From Owenia fusiformis (lineage: Eukaryota > Annelida > Polychaeta > Sabellida > Oweniidae): a stretch of DNA of 64,000 nt. The stretch spans positions 5,420,571-5,484,570 of the forward strand of contig CAIIXF020000011.1 in assembly GCA_903813345.2 (NCBI GenBank). The letters run 5' to 3'. The first letter of the stretch is position 1. Each line of letters opens with the position of its first letter. The position numbers and the translations under genes are program-made. This document shows, one piece after another, positions 47,701 to 59,099 of the stretch. The notes under the pieces were generated by a model. It saw nothing but the letters and a program-made list of their open reading frames with translations, made no database searches and was not told the origin of the DNA.

Positions 47701-50700
47701 AGCAGCTGATGTTCCAAATGTAAATAATAGCAAAACAGTACTACCGAGAGATCTATGCACAAGCCCATCCATCGGTAGGGGTAGAGGCAGGGGTCGAAAT
47801 GTTTCCGCACCAGAATCCCGTACACCTGGTAAAAAACAGCCGAGCGCACATCTCCGACAGGTGGATGCGCTAAGCCAACCCCCGAAGGAACGCACCATTG
47901 AGCAAGGGACTACACCACCACGACAGATTGGAGTAATAGGGACCACACAATCATCGACCAACAATGAGACTTATGCGGAAGTTGTTCGTCGAAGGAAACA
48001 GCCGCAACACATCAACAAAGCTCCTCGCAAGGAACTACAAAAATCCAAGGGACCCACAAGGTGCCTTAGTGGAGTAAGCCACGAGAAAGGATATACCTTA
48101 TATGTAGAAAATATTGAAATACATGAGGGTGAAAGTGATAGTGATATTAAACACCAAGTGATAACACATGCCTCATCAATGAACATACGCATTATGCAAT
48201 GTTATGTAATACATAACAAAGTGTCACAATTTAGTGTAGGCTGCAAAATAGTTGTGCCCATATCATATGCCCTTCGTGCACAACTCGAAGAAACGTGGCC
48301 AGCGCCTATAAAATGTAGAGAGTGGGTGAAACGTAGGGGCCATAATAATGCCCCGAGATTTGATGACGATCTTGATCATGATGACATATACGAATCAAGT
48401 AAGCGATATGAATGTGTGCAATATAGAGACTGGCACACAGATATGATAAATAATTATGAGTATTAGGAAAAATGATATCAGAATTTGTGGCTGGAACGCG
48501 AATGGCTTGTTTTCGTCAAAACCGTTCCTCAAGCAATTGACTGATCAAAATGATGTACATGTAGTATGTATAAGTGAACATTGGTTGAATAGCTCAATGC
48601 AAAGTCAATTAGATGTAAATGATGAATTTATATGCGATATGAGTTGTAGCAAATCTCTAGATCCCCTTGATCAAGGATACACTATAGGTAATGGAGGCAT
48701 TTCTATTTTATGGCGTAAGTCTATGAGCAATTTTGTGCAAAAGTTGCCTAATGTTAAAATGGAACGTATAATGGGAATCAAATTATGTCTATCTAATAGG
48801 GTGGTGTTTGTTTTATGTGTATACCTGCCTTATAAAGGGTGTGCAAAGGCTAACTTTAGGGAATGGCTAGATACATTGGAAGAACTTGTAATCCAGATGC
48901 AAAATGAAGGAGATGTGTGTGTAATAGGTGATATGAATTCTGATATAGGTAATATGTACAATGTACGTGGCGCGTATCCGCCATCTTGTAACGGTACTGC
49001 ACTTAACCAAATGTGTATACGACAGAGTCTAAGGGTAGCTGATTTAACTGACAAATGCACTGGGCCAACATATACATTTTACAGGCACTATACTGGCAAA
49101 TCATATGTCGACCATTGCATTGTGTCAGAAAGGTTATTCAATTGTTGTAACAAAATATATGTGATGGATGATGAATTGATAAACACATCTGATCACCTCC
49201 CAGTTTGCATTGAATTATCAGTAGAAAATATATGTGTAGTCAAGTCAAGTAATATAGTAAATACAGGACCCACTAGGATAGCATGGACTAAAGTAACAAA
49301 TGATAGCAAGAACGTGTATCAATTATCATTGGAACCAGAGCTTACACAATTATATAATGAAATTCAAAGTAAGGAAGGTACTCTTACAGACTTAAATATC
49401 GAATTGTATTTTGAAAGATTGACACAGCTACTTAAAAATAAGGCAAACGATGCATTTCCCAAGAAACGCTTTGTAAAATACTTGAAGCCATACTGGTCAG
49501 AAACACTGAAACGTCTTGTTAAGGAGAAAAAGTCGACATGGAACAAATGGGTTAAGGCGGGTAAACCAAGAAATATTGAAAATGTTGTATGCCGAAATTA
49601 TAAACAAGCTAAGAGGGAATTTCAGAGAGAATTAAGACGTGCTGAATACCAACATCAACTAAAGCTACAGGAAGAAATAGATAGTGCTTCAGAAATATCC
49701 ATGTCGTTTTTCTGGTCCTTAGTTAAAAGCCGCAGACGCACTAAGCAAACTACAAGTAACATTAAGAGTGATGATGGTGTACTGCTGACCAATCCCTCAG
49801 ACATTAAGGATGAATGGAAGAATTATTTTTCCAAACTTGTGGCATTTAATGACAATGACCTTTTTGACAAAGATTTCAGTCAATACATAGACAGTGAGAT
49901 TGAGAAAATAAATGCTGAGCCATCTGACATGAACGATAAGGCTTTTAAGACACCAATCACCGAGCATGAAATATCAAACTTATGTACCAAGCTTTCCAGC
50001 AACAAATCTCCTGGATGGGATGATATATGCTCCGAACATTTAAAACTAGGTGGAGCCAAGCTAATTAGTGTTTTGACAATTTTGTATAAGTGCATTGTAC
50101 AATTAGAGTATATCCCAAGGGGCTTTAAAACAGGAGTACTTATTCCACTTTTCAAAGGGGGTAATAAAGACCCATTGAACAAAGATAACCATCGTGGAAT
50201 CACCCTAATGTGTACATATATGAAGTTACTCGAAGGATTAATGGCCAAAAGGGATCGAGAATGTCAGGAACTTGGATATCATGATGAAAAACACGAATTA
50301 CAAGGTGTTAGTAGAAAAAACGTCTCCAGTCTGCATACGTCATTTCTGGCAAGAGAGGCAATAGCCACAGGGCTCGAAAGAGGAAATGACGTCATAATAG
50401 TAGCACTCGACATCAGGAAAGCATTTGATGGGGTGTACCACAAGGGTCTATTATATAAGATGCATGAGCAAGGTATCCGAGGGAAACTTTGGAGGCTATT
50501 GAGGAATGCGTATGATGATTATAACTGCACTGTGCGTGTCCAAGGGTGCAATGACCTTTCAGAGTCCTTTAATGTAGAACAATCTGTTCATCAGGGCGGG
50601 GTCTACAGCATGGAGCTGTACGCCAAGTATACGAATGGACTGATACAAGAAATATGTGAGAGTGGTGTTGGCTCATCTATAAATGGACTAAATACTACAA

Positions 50701-53700
50701 TACCGACGTATGCAGATGACACCATGCTAATTGCATACCATGTGCCAGTCATGCAACAGCTCTTAAATGCAGTGTACCAATACAGTCTAAAATGGCGTTT
50801 TACGTATCACCCCCATAAATGTAAATCAGTAATATTCAGTAAGGGGAGATCGACCCAGAAATGTGAACTATCGATAGGTGGCGTAGATATTCCAGTTGTA
50901 GATCAGCTAGAACACCTAGGGCTCCCTCTTATACCTAATGGTAACTATACTAATTTCATAGAGAACAGAATTGGTAAAGGTAGAAGGGTGATTAACTCCT
51001 ACGTTGGGGTGACATCGAGTCATATCAATCCATCTAACCCACTGACAATCTCGAAACTTTATTGGACCGTTGCAATGCCATCTATGTTGTACGGACTTGA
51101 AATTATACCACTGAAGGAAAGTGATTACACAAAATTGAGCCACGGGCACAAGGTAATTGCAAAGAAGATCCAAGGACTCCCGATAAATACAAGTAATCCT
51201 GCAGTTTTACCACAGCTTGGATGGAGCGAGATATCGTACATCATTGACCAAATGAAGTTAATGTTTATATGGCAATTGCTTGTTCTTCCAATAAGTAGCA
51301 TTTACAAACGCTTAACAATCCAGCGTTTAATTGAAATCATCTCTAAAAATCTTCATGCACAGTCACCGATAAGAGACATTGTTTACACGTGTAACAAATA
51401 TGGATTATTGCCAGATGTAATGTCTATGGTAAAAACAGCTCTTATTCCAAGCAAATCGTCATGGAAAAAGACTGTCAAAGATGCCTTATGGGGATCACCA
51501 GTTAAATTCCTGGCATTTGGAAATGTTAACATATAGAAAGTTGAATGTATATGCAGACGTTGTCATGTTTATCAAACCGATATCATGGTGGTGTGTGAGT
51601 AAGAGGTATCCGAAAATAGTAAAATATGTTCGTATTGTGATGACACTATTAGTGGGAGAAGGAAACTTGCAAGTGAATAAGGCACAATGGTCAAACGAGA
51701 ATGACAGAACGTGTAAATTATGCAATATTGATGAGGAAACATTAATACACATGGTACTTAAATGTGAAAAGTTGAATGAGGAGAGAAAGCCAATTGTTGA
51801 TATAGTAGACGAATATGGATGCAATACAATGAACGACGAAAATAAACTGAGGTTTATATTCGATGAGGGTCAAATCCTAGACGATGTATCTCTGATCGCT
51901 GTGGCAAGGTCAATTTTTATGATGTATCACAAGAGAGATATCTCCTAAGATATTATTTACCACTGAATGCATCACTTAATTTATATCTTGTCATTCTAAA
52001 TAAGTCTATTCGTGTAATAGGCATTGCAATATGTAAATAACGTGTAATTATTTTTATACTTTATACTTAACACCTAACTATACACATGTACAAATGTTCA
52101 TCATATAAAATGTATGTAAATGTACTCATCAGAAATTGATGGATAAAATAAACATAATAATAATAATAATAATCTGTATCAAAAGTATTTTCTATTGAGA
52201 AAACCCTTAAATTACTTTTGTAAATGGCAAGTAAACTTATTGAAACTTTTCACACATAATTTAGGGCATATGTTACACCTTCTGTGTAAATTTGAAGACA
52301 GTTGATTAATTTTTACTCAAAATATTACATATTATAGAACATAGCGTATACCTAAAACATATACCTAAAACATTTATCATTCAAAGCCACTATATACTGT
52401 ACATGAATATTGTGAAAGTACATATGTTTAGATATTCTGAGGTTTTGAGAATAAGCTTGACCAATATTTCTCAGATTCAATGTTTGTATATAGTTTTGAC
52501 TGGACTTATTTTTTATTAATTAAGCGTGACTGTTCAGTATATATTTAACCAAATGTTATGCATTGTTGTTTTGACCACGCCTTCATGGATTCAAATTTTT
52601 GTAAATATTTGTTGTTAAGAGGTCTTATTTCTATTAACTGACATATGGCCATTCTGACAGCATTAAATGTATGATGTACCTTATTTATAGAATTAAAACT
52701 GAGTGTTTTATTCAACATTGAGTGGCCTTAAGTGCGAAGTTTGAGTATCTTATCATGACTCAGTGACTTCACACATCAGTAACTTTACCTGATTAATTTG
52801 ATAATACAATGGTATTATGTTTGTTTTTGGCTCCTGTGTCACAGGCAACTATTCTGATACTCATCAGATTGTCTTTTATAGAAGCAGTGAGAGCAGTGAC
52901 TAATGATGAGGTTTACATGTTAACCCCATATTTTTCTGAAAGACTATTTTCGAGGCTTGGAACAAAAGAAAACTCGATTAAGTAAATAAATCTGTATTTT
53001 TTCTATTCTCTATAAAGTCTGCAAAATCCATCCGATTGCAATTTTCAGAGATGATAAAAGTTGCTAAAATTGACCACTCGACAAAACATGATTTAATTTA
53101 AAGTTAATGGTTTCAAATTCAATAATTTTTAACGATGCTCTTATTGTTATAACACAGGTGGTCAGTGAGGTGGTCAATATTACTTTAAAGCTACGTTTCG
53201 CTAATTTTAACAATACAAGCGAGACATTCAGCATTTAAAATGAAAAACCATTCGATTTTCTACCCTGAAAGTATTTTTAACAAATGTTTTACTGAATAGA
53301 TATTCCAAAATTTCAGTTGCCCCGGCCTAACAGCTTTGTTACGGTTTGTTAAGCTTTGATACGCTCTCGGTGCTTTAATCAATTTGTAACAGAGCGCCCA
53401 AAATTTTTAAATTTTTTTTTTTGGCGCTCTTGCCGAATATCCCGCTTTAAACCGAGCTTTTCTACGACCTTTTACGACCCCGACGCTTTAATCAAGCTTT
53501 GTTAAGCTTTGGTGCCGCTTTACAAGCCGCTTTAAAGCGCCATCAAAGCGCCGTTGGTATGAACAAAAATGACGGCGCTTTGCTCGCCGATGCGTGGCAT
53601 TCGCCGTTGGTGTGAACATAGCTTAAACACTACATGAAGTACTTTTCTGTGGACTGATTATATACAGGCACTTATTCATTGTTGCTGCGAATTTCAAAAG

Positions 53701-56700
53701 CCCCCGAACAGTGTGGAATAGAGCATGCAGTGTTTTCAAGTTTCAAGCAGGTTTTAGTACATTCTGACCAATTGTATTTTCAGACTTATCTATTTCATGA
53801 TTATGTTATACTGACCTACTTATATGTTTAGCATATATTTAAGACATGGCTCATTTGAAAGGTCTCTTTGTGTTTTTTAAGATAAAAATATAAATATTGA
53901 AAAAACACCAACCCTTTTCCCGTGCCCTCGCTCATTTACTAGGCAGTTTTCATTTTATCAGTTTAAGATCAGTGTGTACTTGCCGTTTGTTGGGCTGTCG
54001 TATCGCAGGCTATGTTAGTGCTAAAAAATCCAAACATTTACAAATTTCTGTTTAGTACGAAATCAGTCCTTTTACCTCTAAGTTCAAACAGTTAAATAAG
54101 ATTAAATCGTCTATCAGTCAGTTCGAGTACTGATAGTAGTATCAATTACAATTTATAATATTTTATAATATATTTCATTTGTTTGTAGAGAACGCATGTT
54201 CCTCAGATCCTTGTCATGGAGAGGCAGCCGTGTGTATAAACACATTTGGTGGGAATTTTAAATGCTTATGCCCAACCGGGACAAATGGTAGTCGTTGTAG
54301 TCGAGGTAAGAAAAAGTTTCCATCATGTATCATGTGTACGATCTAGTTTGAATATTATATTATATATTTAAATATTACATCCAGTGGCGTAGGAGCAATG
54401 TACGCTAAGGCACAAATGCGTTGCGTTGAAAAGTGAGAATAACAAATCTTTTAGTCTGTATTCAGTCAAAGGGGTGGTATCGATATGGTTAACTTTGTGG
54501 ACACGCATTTCTGTTAAACCAGTAAGCAAAACATTCAAAATTTTACACATCGTCAATTTAATGGTCATTTTTTGGATGGAAACATTAACATTTGAAAGAT
54601 ATTTTAATTCTTTTTTCTATATCGTATTAGAAAACACATCGGACACTCCTTTTGTTATTGGTATCATATGTTCGGAATGAAATAAAACATCTATCCGAAC
54701 CTCAGTGGAACAAAACGACATAAACACGACGACGTGTTCAGGCCTATCAATATTGTGATTGTACAAAGGGAAGTTTGATTGATTTAAAAAAGGATCTTGT
54801 TAATGAAATTTTGTTCCAACAAGGTTAGGAAATACATTTTATTTTATCCGCAAGAATTGGTAGAAAGGAGCAATAAACAAATGCACTAAAAAAACAAAAA
54901 AAATTAACAAATACAGCTAAATAAAATGTATATAAATAATTTTTGCATTGAATTGTTGTCAATCAGTCAACATTAAATAAAGTACCGTGTTTTTTACAAA
55001 ATGTTTTCGACAATTGGTGTAAGAGAATAACATTGTTGGATTCAGTCCACCATATCGATACCTATCCTTTTCTCATCGTGAATACTAGATTGTTTCTGAT
55101 CTCGAGCAAAGTAAATAAATGTATTTCGCATACCATGTGATACTAGTATGCTCAATTTTTGCAATGGTTTTGTGCTTCTATTATTTTTCAAGCTCGGGCA
55201 ACGGATAAATGACACTTTTTTGTAGATGAGCAAAGCTCGAAGTTTATGCTGATAAAAAAGATTAATATTGATACCTTTGTATTTTTGTTCATTGTTCTGT
55301 TATTAAATGCTTATGCAAACTGTGGTATCAAAATTATAATAATAAACCTCTCCAAATTTTAGAAAATATATTATTTTATACTAAATTGCTTGGTATTTGT
55401 AGGACTTCTTGAAATATTAATGTTACAGACAAAAACAAGTTGAACTTAAATATTTTTATTATTCAATTACGCGTTCCAATTATTTCAATGAGTTTTTGCG
55501 CTACCTGGTTTCTTTGAAAGTGCATAACTTCGGTTCTAGAAAAGCTTTTACCTTGATTTGTGTTTAATTTGAACGATAATAGATTATTATTTTAGGAAAT
55601 ACGGCATTTTTGGCACCAACAATTATTTTGGAAGAAAATTAACAGTTTATCACAAATTGTATTGTCGGTACACAGTGGAATCAGACAATTAGACAATCAG
55701 TTCAAAAGACTAAACGCATGATTAAAAATCTCTCATTGTTGTCTGGATATTAGTTGTATACATAGCGTTCCAGAAAGTGAGAATGAGCTGTGTCGAGATT
55801 TCAAAGATCGGTTTTCCATTTTAAACACATTAGAAAGGTTTTACAATAAAAATGACATTTCACGAGCATGTAATAGGCGTTTTGAAATGGAAGATTTGAC
55901 ACAATTTCATCATTTTTCGGCGTAGTGTTGTCGTAAATCTTGCATTATTGTTTGTTTTTCTTAATGTTGATGTAGAAATGTTTATTAAATAGGGGCGACC
56001 AAAACGTTTTGTATACTAGAGATGACCCCACGCTTTCTTATTGGTTCTTTAATAATCACTATGATATTTATACTTCAATACTAGGGGAGTATTGCTTTCC
56101 CTGCTCAAGTAAAAGATGGAGGAATGTCACTTGTACTGTGTTCGACAAAAAGCCATTCTTGGCATCCATGTCTATGGAAGACGTAACACTCAAGACTCAG
56201 GTATCAAGGTATGATCATGTTTTTATTATAGGATCAGTTAAAAGTGGGGTTAAGCTAAACGTGTTTAGGAGAACTTGTGCGTAAACGTGTGATGCTATAT
56301 AACCCCAAGGTATTGTCTCTCTTCTCATTTGGAGAGAGGGGGAGAGCGGGAGAGATGACAATATATGGAAAAATACTTTGTCCGCTATTCATTCTAGGAC
56401 ACGATGCACGATGAATGACAAATGGGACTTCGATTACAGCACAGGGACCCTGTGGGTAGCTAAAGGTTGCAGAGGCGAGTTTTGTTTGCATTTTCAAGAA
56501 TCTGATTCAGCTACACCAGGTACTCCGACTATAACAGGTACATCAGTTACACCAGTGACATCAGCTACACCAGCGTCATCAGCTACACCAGCTACATCAG
56601 CTACACCAGCGACATCAGCCACACCGGCTACATCAGCTACACCAGCTACATCAGCTACACCAGCGACATCAGCTACACCAGGGACATCAGCTACACCAGC

Positions 56701-58245
56701 TACATCAGCTACACCAGCGACATCAGCCACACCGGCTACATCAGCTACACCAGCTACATCAGCTACACCAGCGACATCAGCTACACCAGGGACATCAGCT
56801 ACACCGGCTACATCAGCTACACCAGTAACATCAGCTTCACCAGGTATATAAGCTACGTCAACAAGAAGTTCTCCATATACATCAAGATTTCTTTTACGAC
56901 CTTTTGAAATTTCAAGAATCAATATTATGATATTCAGATTTCAAATGCAAGTGAAACAGAGCCATAAGGAATCCACTAAACGCAGTCTTGTGAATTTGAT
57001 AAATTGAAACAATTAGATGATACAAATACTCATTGGTAGGAATGTTTGTGTGTACACATTTTTCATAGATGGTTGACATGTTTGCAAAAGCCAAAACCAC
57101 TTACAAATTATCGCACGTGCTATAATGTCGTCTTCTTGTGCTGATCGATGTGAGTGGGCAGGCAGGCGCCACATAAATCAGATATTGTCTTCAAAATCCA
57201 AGGAAACCTGCTTATCCATTCAACTTTAAATTTTAACAGATGCAAGAGCAGACTAATGCCAAGATCTGTTTAGGATTTGGATATACTGGCTATATAATAT
57301 GGCAGCCATTTTCAATTATTTCATAGATCGGCCATTTTGAATATTTTCATAAATCTTGTCATCAAAATTCCGTTCAACTTGAAATTTTACAGATGCAAGA
57401 ACAGTACTAGTTCCAACATCTGACTAGGTTTTTGGCATGCTAGCTAAATTATGTGGTGGCCATCTTGCACATGATCCAAAGTGCGAAACATATCACTGAA
57501 TGTCTTGTTGTCCATCTAATGTTAAAAGTATACCAATTCCATACCCTGTTCTAGATAGAATTAATCATTGAAGCATCACTTATGTTTAGGTACTACAGAA
57601 CGACAAGGGAATACAGCCTGTATTGATGGCAATAGTGGCAAGGTAGAGATTGAAACAACAGAGGAAACAGTTGAAGCCCAATGTATCGACGGCTCGTTGG
57701 TGATCGCTAACAGGTTTGATGGTTCGGTCGATTTCAATAGAAATTGGACTGATTACAAAAGCGGATTTGGTCATGTAGACGGAGAATACTTCTTAGGCCT
57801 CAAAAATATCAGATCCATTCTAAGTAAAGGGAGTTACAAACTTCGTATTGAGCTAACTACTTGGCCAGATAAAGGTAGTCTTACCAAATATGCGGAATAT
57901 GATGATTTCAGCATAGGGCCAGAGGGTGATAACTTTAGGCTTAGCATTGGAACTTATTCAGGAACCGCAGGTGATGCCTTGGAGGCCGATAATAATGATC
58001 AGTTTTCTACGAAAGATGAAGATAATGATGGTAGTGATATTAGCGATTGTGCCTTAAGGAGGTTGGGGGCATGGTGGTACTCAGCCTGCTCATATTCTAA
58101 TATATTTGGACCTTATATGCCATCATCCACATGCGATATTGCTTTTAAATGCATATTTTGGCAAAAATGGCCAACAAAGTTGAGTGGAAGCAATAATGCT
58201 TACTACTCATTTAAAGAAATTAGGATGATGATGAGATTAGTTTAA
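44735..58245 (+). CDS. Secreted EGF / DUF3011-like / mucin-stalk / fibrinogen-domain protein, copy 2
   Basis: Seven coding exons: 44735-44795, 45210-45302, 45530-45568, 54189-54305, 56085-56208, 56398-56843, 57590-58245; 511 residues with the same exon phases as copy 1. The signal peptide starts MARLNPVVLVLVV. The EGF exon (54189-54305) looks identical to copy 1. The DUF3011-like part keeps CSSKRWRNVTC and LWVAKGCRGEF. The stalk is 24 residues longer, and the FReD exon has three extra codons near its start (ACIDGNSGK). Intron 3 (8.6 kb) contains the sense-oriented retrotransposon, which could affect splicing or add promoters, but no exon is disrupted. Both copies look intact and potentially expressed. 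Confidence 0.8.
45347..45428 (+). pseudogene. Duplicated EGF-like exon without acceptor, copy 2
   Basis: Equivalent of 10067-10148: same 126-bp tandem duplication, donor kept (GAAG/GTAAGG), no acceptor. It remains free of stops in the exon frame, but that is short enough to be chance. Confidence 0.6.
47081..48466 (+). CDS. Retrotransposon ORF1 protein (coiled coil, nucleic-acid binding)
   Basis: 461 residues. About 60-112 form a predicted coiled coil (heptad-rich, ELTKEIQQHNKQF then KQIGELITEIDRLRLL), suiting trimer formation. Residues ~150-212 are a threefold repeat of about 20 residues with the core ADVC-x-NT-x-TNQA (60-bp DNA repeats, 47531-47715). An RGRGRGR stretch (near 230) and a basic segment follow, then a C-terminal domain (~345-425) ending WPAPIKCREW, reminiscent of the C-terminal domain of other ORF1 proteins. 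Its expected role is coating the element RNA. The last codons overlap the start of ORF2. Confidence 0.85.
   Translation: MSNDIYDMYVYLRGLTDFFPRSVLSPTSRMPEGLGRSTDTQRASVSESGGSATSGSGNEALAQVCILNAANVELTKEIQQHNKQFADIKCQLDQQAKQIGELITEIDRLRLLSVPSSVAKELQQIGNPTKGTNFSTDNLQVCQLPSDQTTNADVCSEIKTNQVAPLSSKLADVCLNTKTNQAGQLPSKSADVCPNTTTNKADPLSSKAADVPNVNNSKTVLPRDLCTSPSIGRGRGRGRNVSAPESRTPGKKQPSAHLRQVDALSQPPKERTIEQGTTPPRQIGVIGTTQSSTNNETYAEVVRRRKQPQHINKAPRKELQKSKGPTRCLSGVSHEKGYTLYVENIEIHEGESDSDIKHQVITHASSMNIRIMQCYVIHNKVSQFSVGCKIVVPISYALRAQLEETWPAPIKCREWVKRRGHNNAPRFDDDLDHDDIYESSKRYECVQYRDWHTDMINNYEY
48456..51536 (+). CDS. Retrotransposon ORF2: endonuclease and reverse transcriptase
   Basis: 1026 residues to a premature stop. 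The N-terminal apurinic-type endonuclease shows N14 (WNANG), E41 (ISEHWL), D159/N161 (GDMNSD), a VDHCIVS motif and D246-H247 (SDHLPV). The reverse transcriptase (roughly 500-800) shows NHRGITL, LDIRKAFDGV, HQGGVYSMELY and the catalytic YADD at 752-755. The start ATG lies in ATGAGTATTAG, which contains the ORF1 stop, so ORF2 is probably made by reinitiation. The frame ends at 51536, but homologous C-terminal sequence continues in another frame, so the copy carries a frameshift between about 51481 and 51536. Confidence 0.92.
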   Translation: MSIRKNDIRICGWNANGLFSSKPFLKQLTDQNDVHVVCISEHWLNSSMQSQLDVNDEFICDMSCSKSLDPLDQGYTIGNGGISILWRKSMSNFVQKLPNVKMERIMGIKLCLSNRVVFVLCVYLPYKGCAKANFREWLDTLEELVIQMQNEGDVCVIGDMNSDIGNMYNVRGAYPPSCNGTALNQMCIRQSLRVADLTDKCTGPTYTFYRHYTGKSYVDHCIVSERLFNCCNKIYVMDDELINTSDHLPVCIELSVENICVVKSSNIVNTGPTRIAWTKVTNDSKNVYQLSLEPELTQLYNEIQSKEGTLTDLNIELYFERLTQLLKNKANDAFPKKRFVKYLKPYWSETLKRLVKEKKSTWNKWVKAGKPRNIENVVCRNYKQAKREFQRELRRAEYQHQLKLQEEIDSASEISMSFFWSLVKSRRRTKQTTSNIKSDDGVLLTNPSDIKDEWKNYFSKLVAFNDNDLFDKDFSQYIDSEIEKINAEPSDMNDKAFKTPITEHEISNLCTKLSSNKSPGWDDICSEHLKLGGAKLISVLTILYKCIVQLEYIPRGFKTGVLIPLFKGGNKDPLNKDNHRGITLMCTYMKLLEGLMAKRDRECQELGYHDEKHELQGVSRKNVSSLHTSFLAREAIATGLERGNDVIIVALDIRKAFDGVYHKGLLYKMHEQGIRGKLWRLLRNAYDDYNCTVRVQGCNDLSESFNVEQSVHQGGVYSMELYAKYTNGLIQEICESGVGSSINGLNTTIPTYADDTMLIAYHVPVMQQLLNAVYQYSLKWRFTYHPHKCKSVIFSKGRSTQKCELSIGGVDIPVVDQLEHLGLPLIPNGNYTNFIENRIGKGRRVINSYVGVTSSHINPSNPLTISKLYWTVAMPSMLYGLEIIPLKESDYTKLSHGHKVIAKKIQGLPINTSNPAVLPQLGWSEISYIIDQMKLMFIWQLLVLPISSIYKRLTIQRLIEIISKNLHAQSPIRDIVYTCNKYGLLPDVMSMVKTALIPSKSSWKKTVKDALWGSPVKFLAFGNVNI
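51537..51948 (+). pseudogene. ORF2 C-terminus, shifted frame
   Basis: Continuation of ORF2 in the frame of positions equal to 1 modulo 3 (open from at least 51481). It carries CKLCNIDEETLIHMVLKC, a C-x2-C-x8-H-x4-C zinc-knuckle-like motif typical for the end of non-LTR ORF2 proteins. One inserted or two deleted bases would explain the shift. This probably makes the copy unable to move itself. Confidence 0.75.
53327..53625. repeat. GC-rich segment, unit 2 copy
   Basis: Nearly identical to 12945-13245, within the highly conserved part of intron 3. Contains CGCTTTAAACCGAGCTT and CGCCGTTGGTGTGAACA motifs. Confidence 0.35.
54306..56084 (+). other. Fourth coding intron of gene copy 2
   Basis: Up to about 55530 it is almost identical to unit 1; after that it diverges abruptly to about 90 percent with indels. 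Open frames here are noncoding: the one around 15368-15574 in unit 1 is broken in unit 2. Confidence 0.5.
56528..56843 (+). repeat. 18-bp coding minisatellite, copy 2, with 108-bp higher-order repeat
   Basis: Same SATPAT-encoding unit as in copy 1. A six-unit block beginning GCGACATCAGCCACACCGG occurs at about 56609 and again at 56717, 108 bp apart, showing recent expansion by unequal exchange or slippage in whole codons. Confidence 0.85.
57590..58245 (+). CDS. Last exon of copy 2: fibrinogen C-terminal domain
   Basis: The acceptor is TTTAG/GTACTAC. The FReD core motifs match copy 1, with KDEDNDGS in the presumed calcium loop. As in copy 1, GGGWTV is missing and an extra C-x5-C pair precedes FWQKW. 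From DEDND to YYSFKE roughly 30 of 67 residues differ from copy 1, while the preceding ~125 differ at only about 18. Confidence 0.85.
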
Positions 58246-58395
58246 TATTAATCAAATAATCATCTGACAACCCAAAGTTTGCATAACATGGGACATTTCC
58301 TGGAAAGAGACTTGACAATTGTATTTTTTTATCATGACAAAAACAGTTGTTCACACATTTTTCTATATACATTTTGAAAACGTTGTGATATGTTG

Positions 58396-58401
58396 AATAA
58401 A
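58396..58401 (+). terminator. Polyadenylation signal AATAAA, gene copy 2
   Basis: AATAAA lies 150 nt after the stop, in the position equivalent to 17986 in copy 1. Confidence 0.55.
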
Positions 58402-58499
58402 ATTAAAACTTTCCAAGCCAATTATAAATTGTGTAACAAATTTTGCGATGTTCGGTTTTAGTTGTAACGTCATAAATCTATAGCATAAATAAGTTAACC

Positions 58500-58735
58500 T
58501 CTAAAAACGTTCAAAGTATAAATTTAAAGTATTTAGGGAATAATGATAATAGTAATTACCTACGGCCCTCGTACAGATATATTATATTGGCTTCGGGATA
58601 ATCCCATGTAGTATAATCTATATAAACTCAATTCTGCATTTTGCCTATTTGGTGTTAAATTTTCATTATGCCGAGAGAATGACTCCTTTACGAATAATAT
58701 TTCCAATGCTATGATTAAATGAGTGGGATTGTTAC
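58500..58735. other. Unit 2-specific segment of about 230 bp
   Basis: Absent from the matching position in unit 1 (near 18085). No clear terminal repeats or target duplication; could be an insertion here or a deletion in unit 1. Confidence 0.45.
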
Positions 58736-59099
58736 TTTTAAAAGTGACACATTTATTCTCCCAATAGAACGAAATATGTGTTACTATATAGTTACCTTAG
58801 TTAATGTGATATATTTATAAGGTATTAAGTGAAAACGGATTTTTTAAATAGTTAACAGTATTTGGACAAATTACCACTTAATCATCGAATGGTTAACGGA
58901 TTCTTGCTACTTTAGGAGCGCTACTTGACTTGCGTGGTGGAAGGATGACGACAATTACAAGACAAGGAACAAGATGCAGTAATTTTTGGCATACAATTAT
59001 GCCATGCCTATCATAAGCGAGAAGTATCGTGGTAAAAAAGACAGTGTACTGACACCAATTTACTTTGACCATATATGTCGATCTCACAATGCAAAGCGC

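Larger units (their letters stand above)
46979..52173 (+). mobile_element. Nearly full-length non-LTR retrotransposon
   Basis: The exact boundaries come from comparison with the empty site in unit 1 (11792/11793). It is 5195 bp, has ~100 bp before ORF1, two overlapping ORFs, a ~220-bp 3' UTR and an (AAT)n tail. No target duplication is seen at the junctions, as in some CR1/L2-type insertions. Endonuclease and reverse transcriptase motifs are complete. I cannot assign a clade with confidence; the apurinic-type endonuclease excludes the restriction-like-endonuclease groups. Confidence 0.92.

Noticed and set aside
47506-47964. Antisense 152-codon frame inside retrotransposon ORF1
   Set aside because: Opposite-strand shadow of the repeated, biased ORF1 sequence.
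56494-56922. Antisense GVADVA frame in copy 2
   Set aside because: Same reason as the equivalent frame in copy 1.
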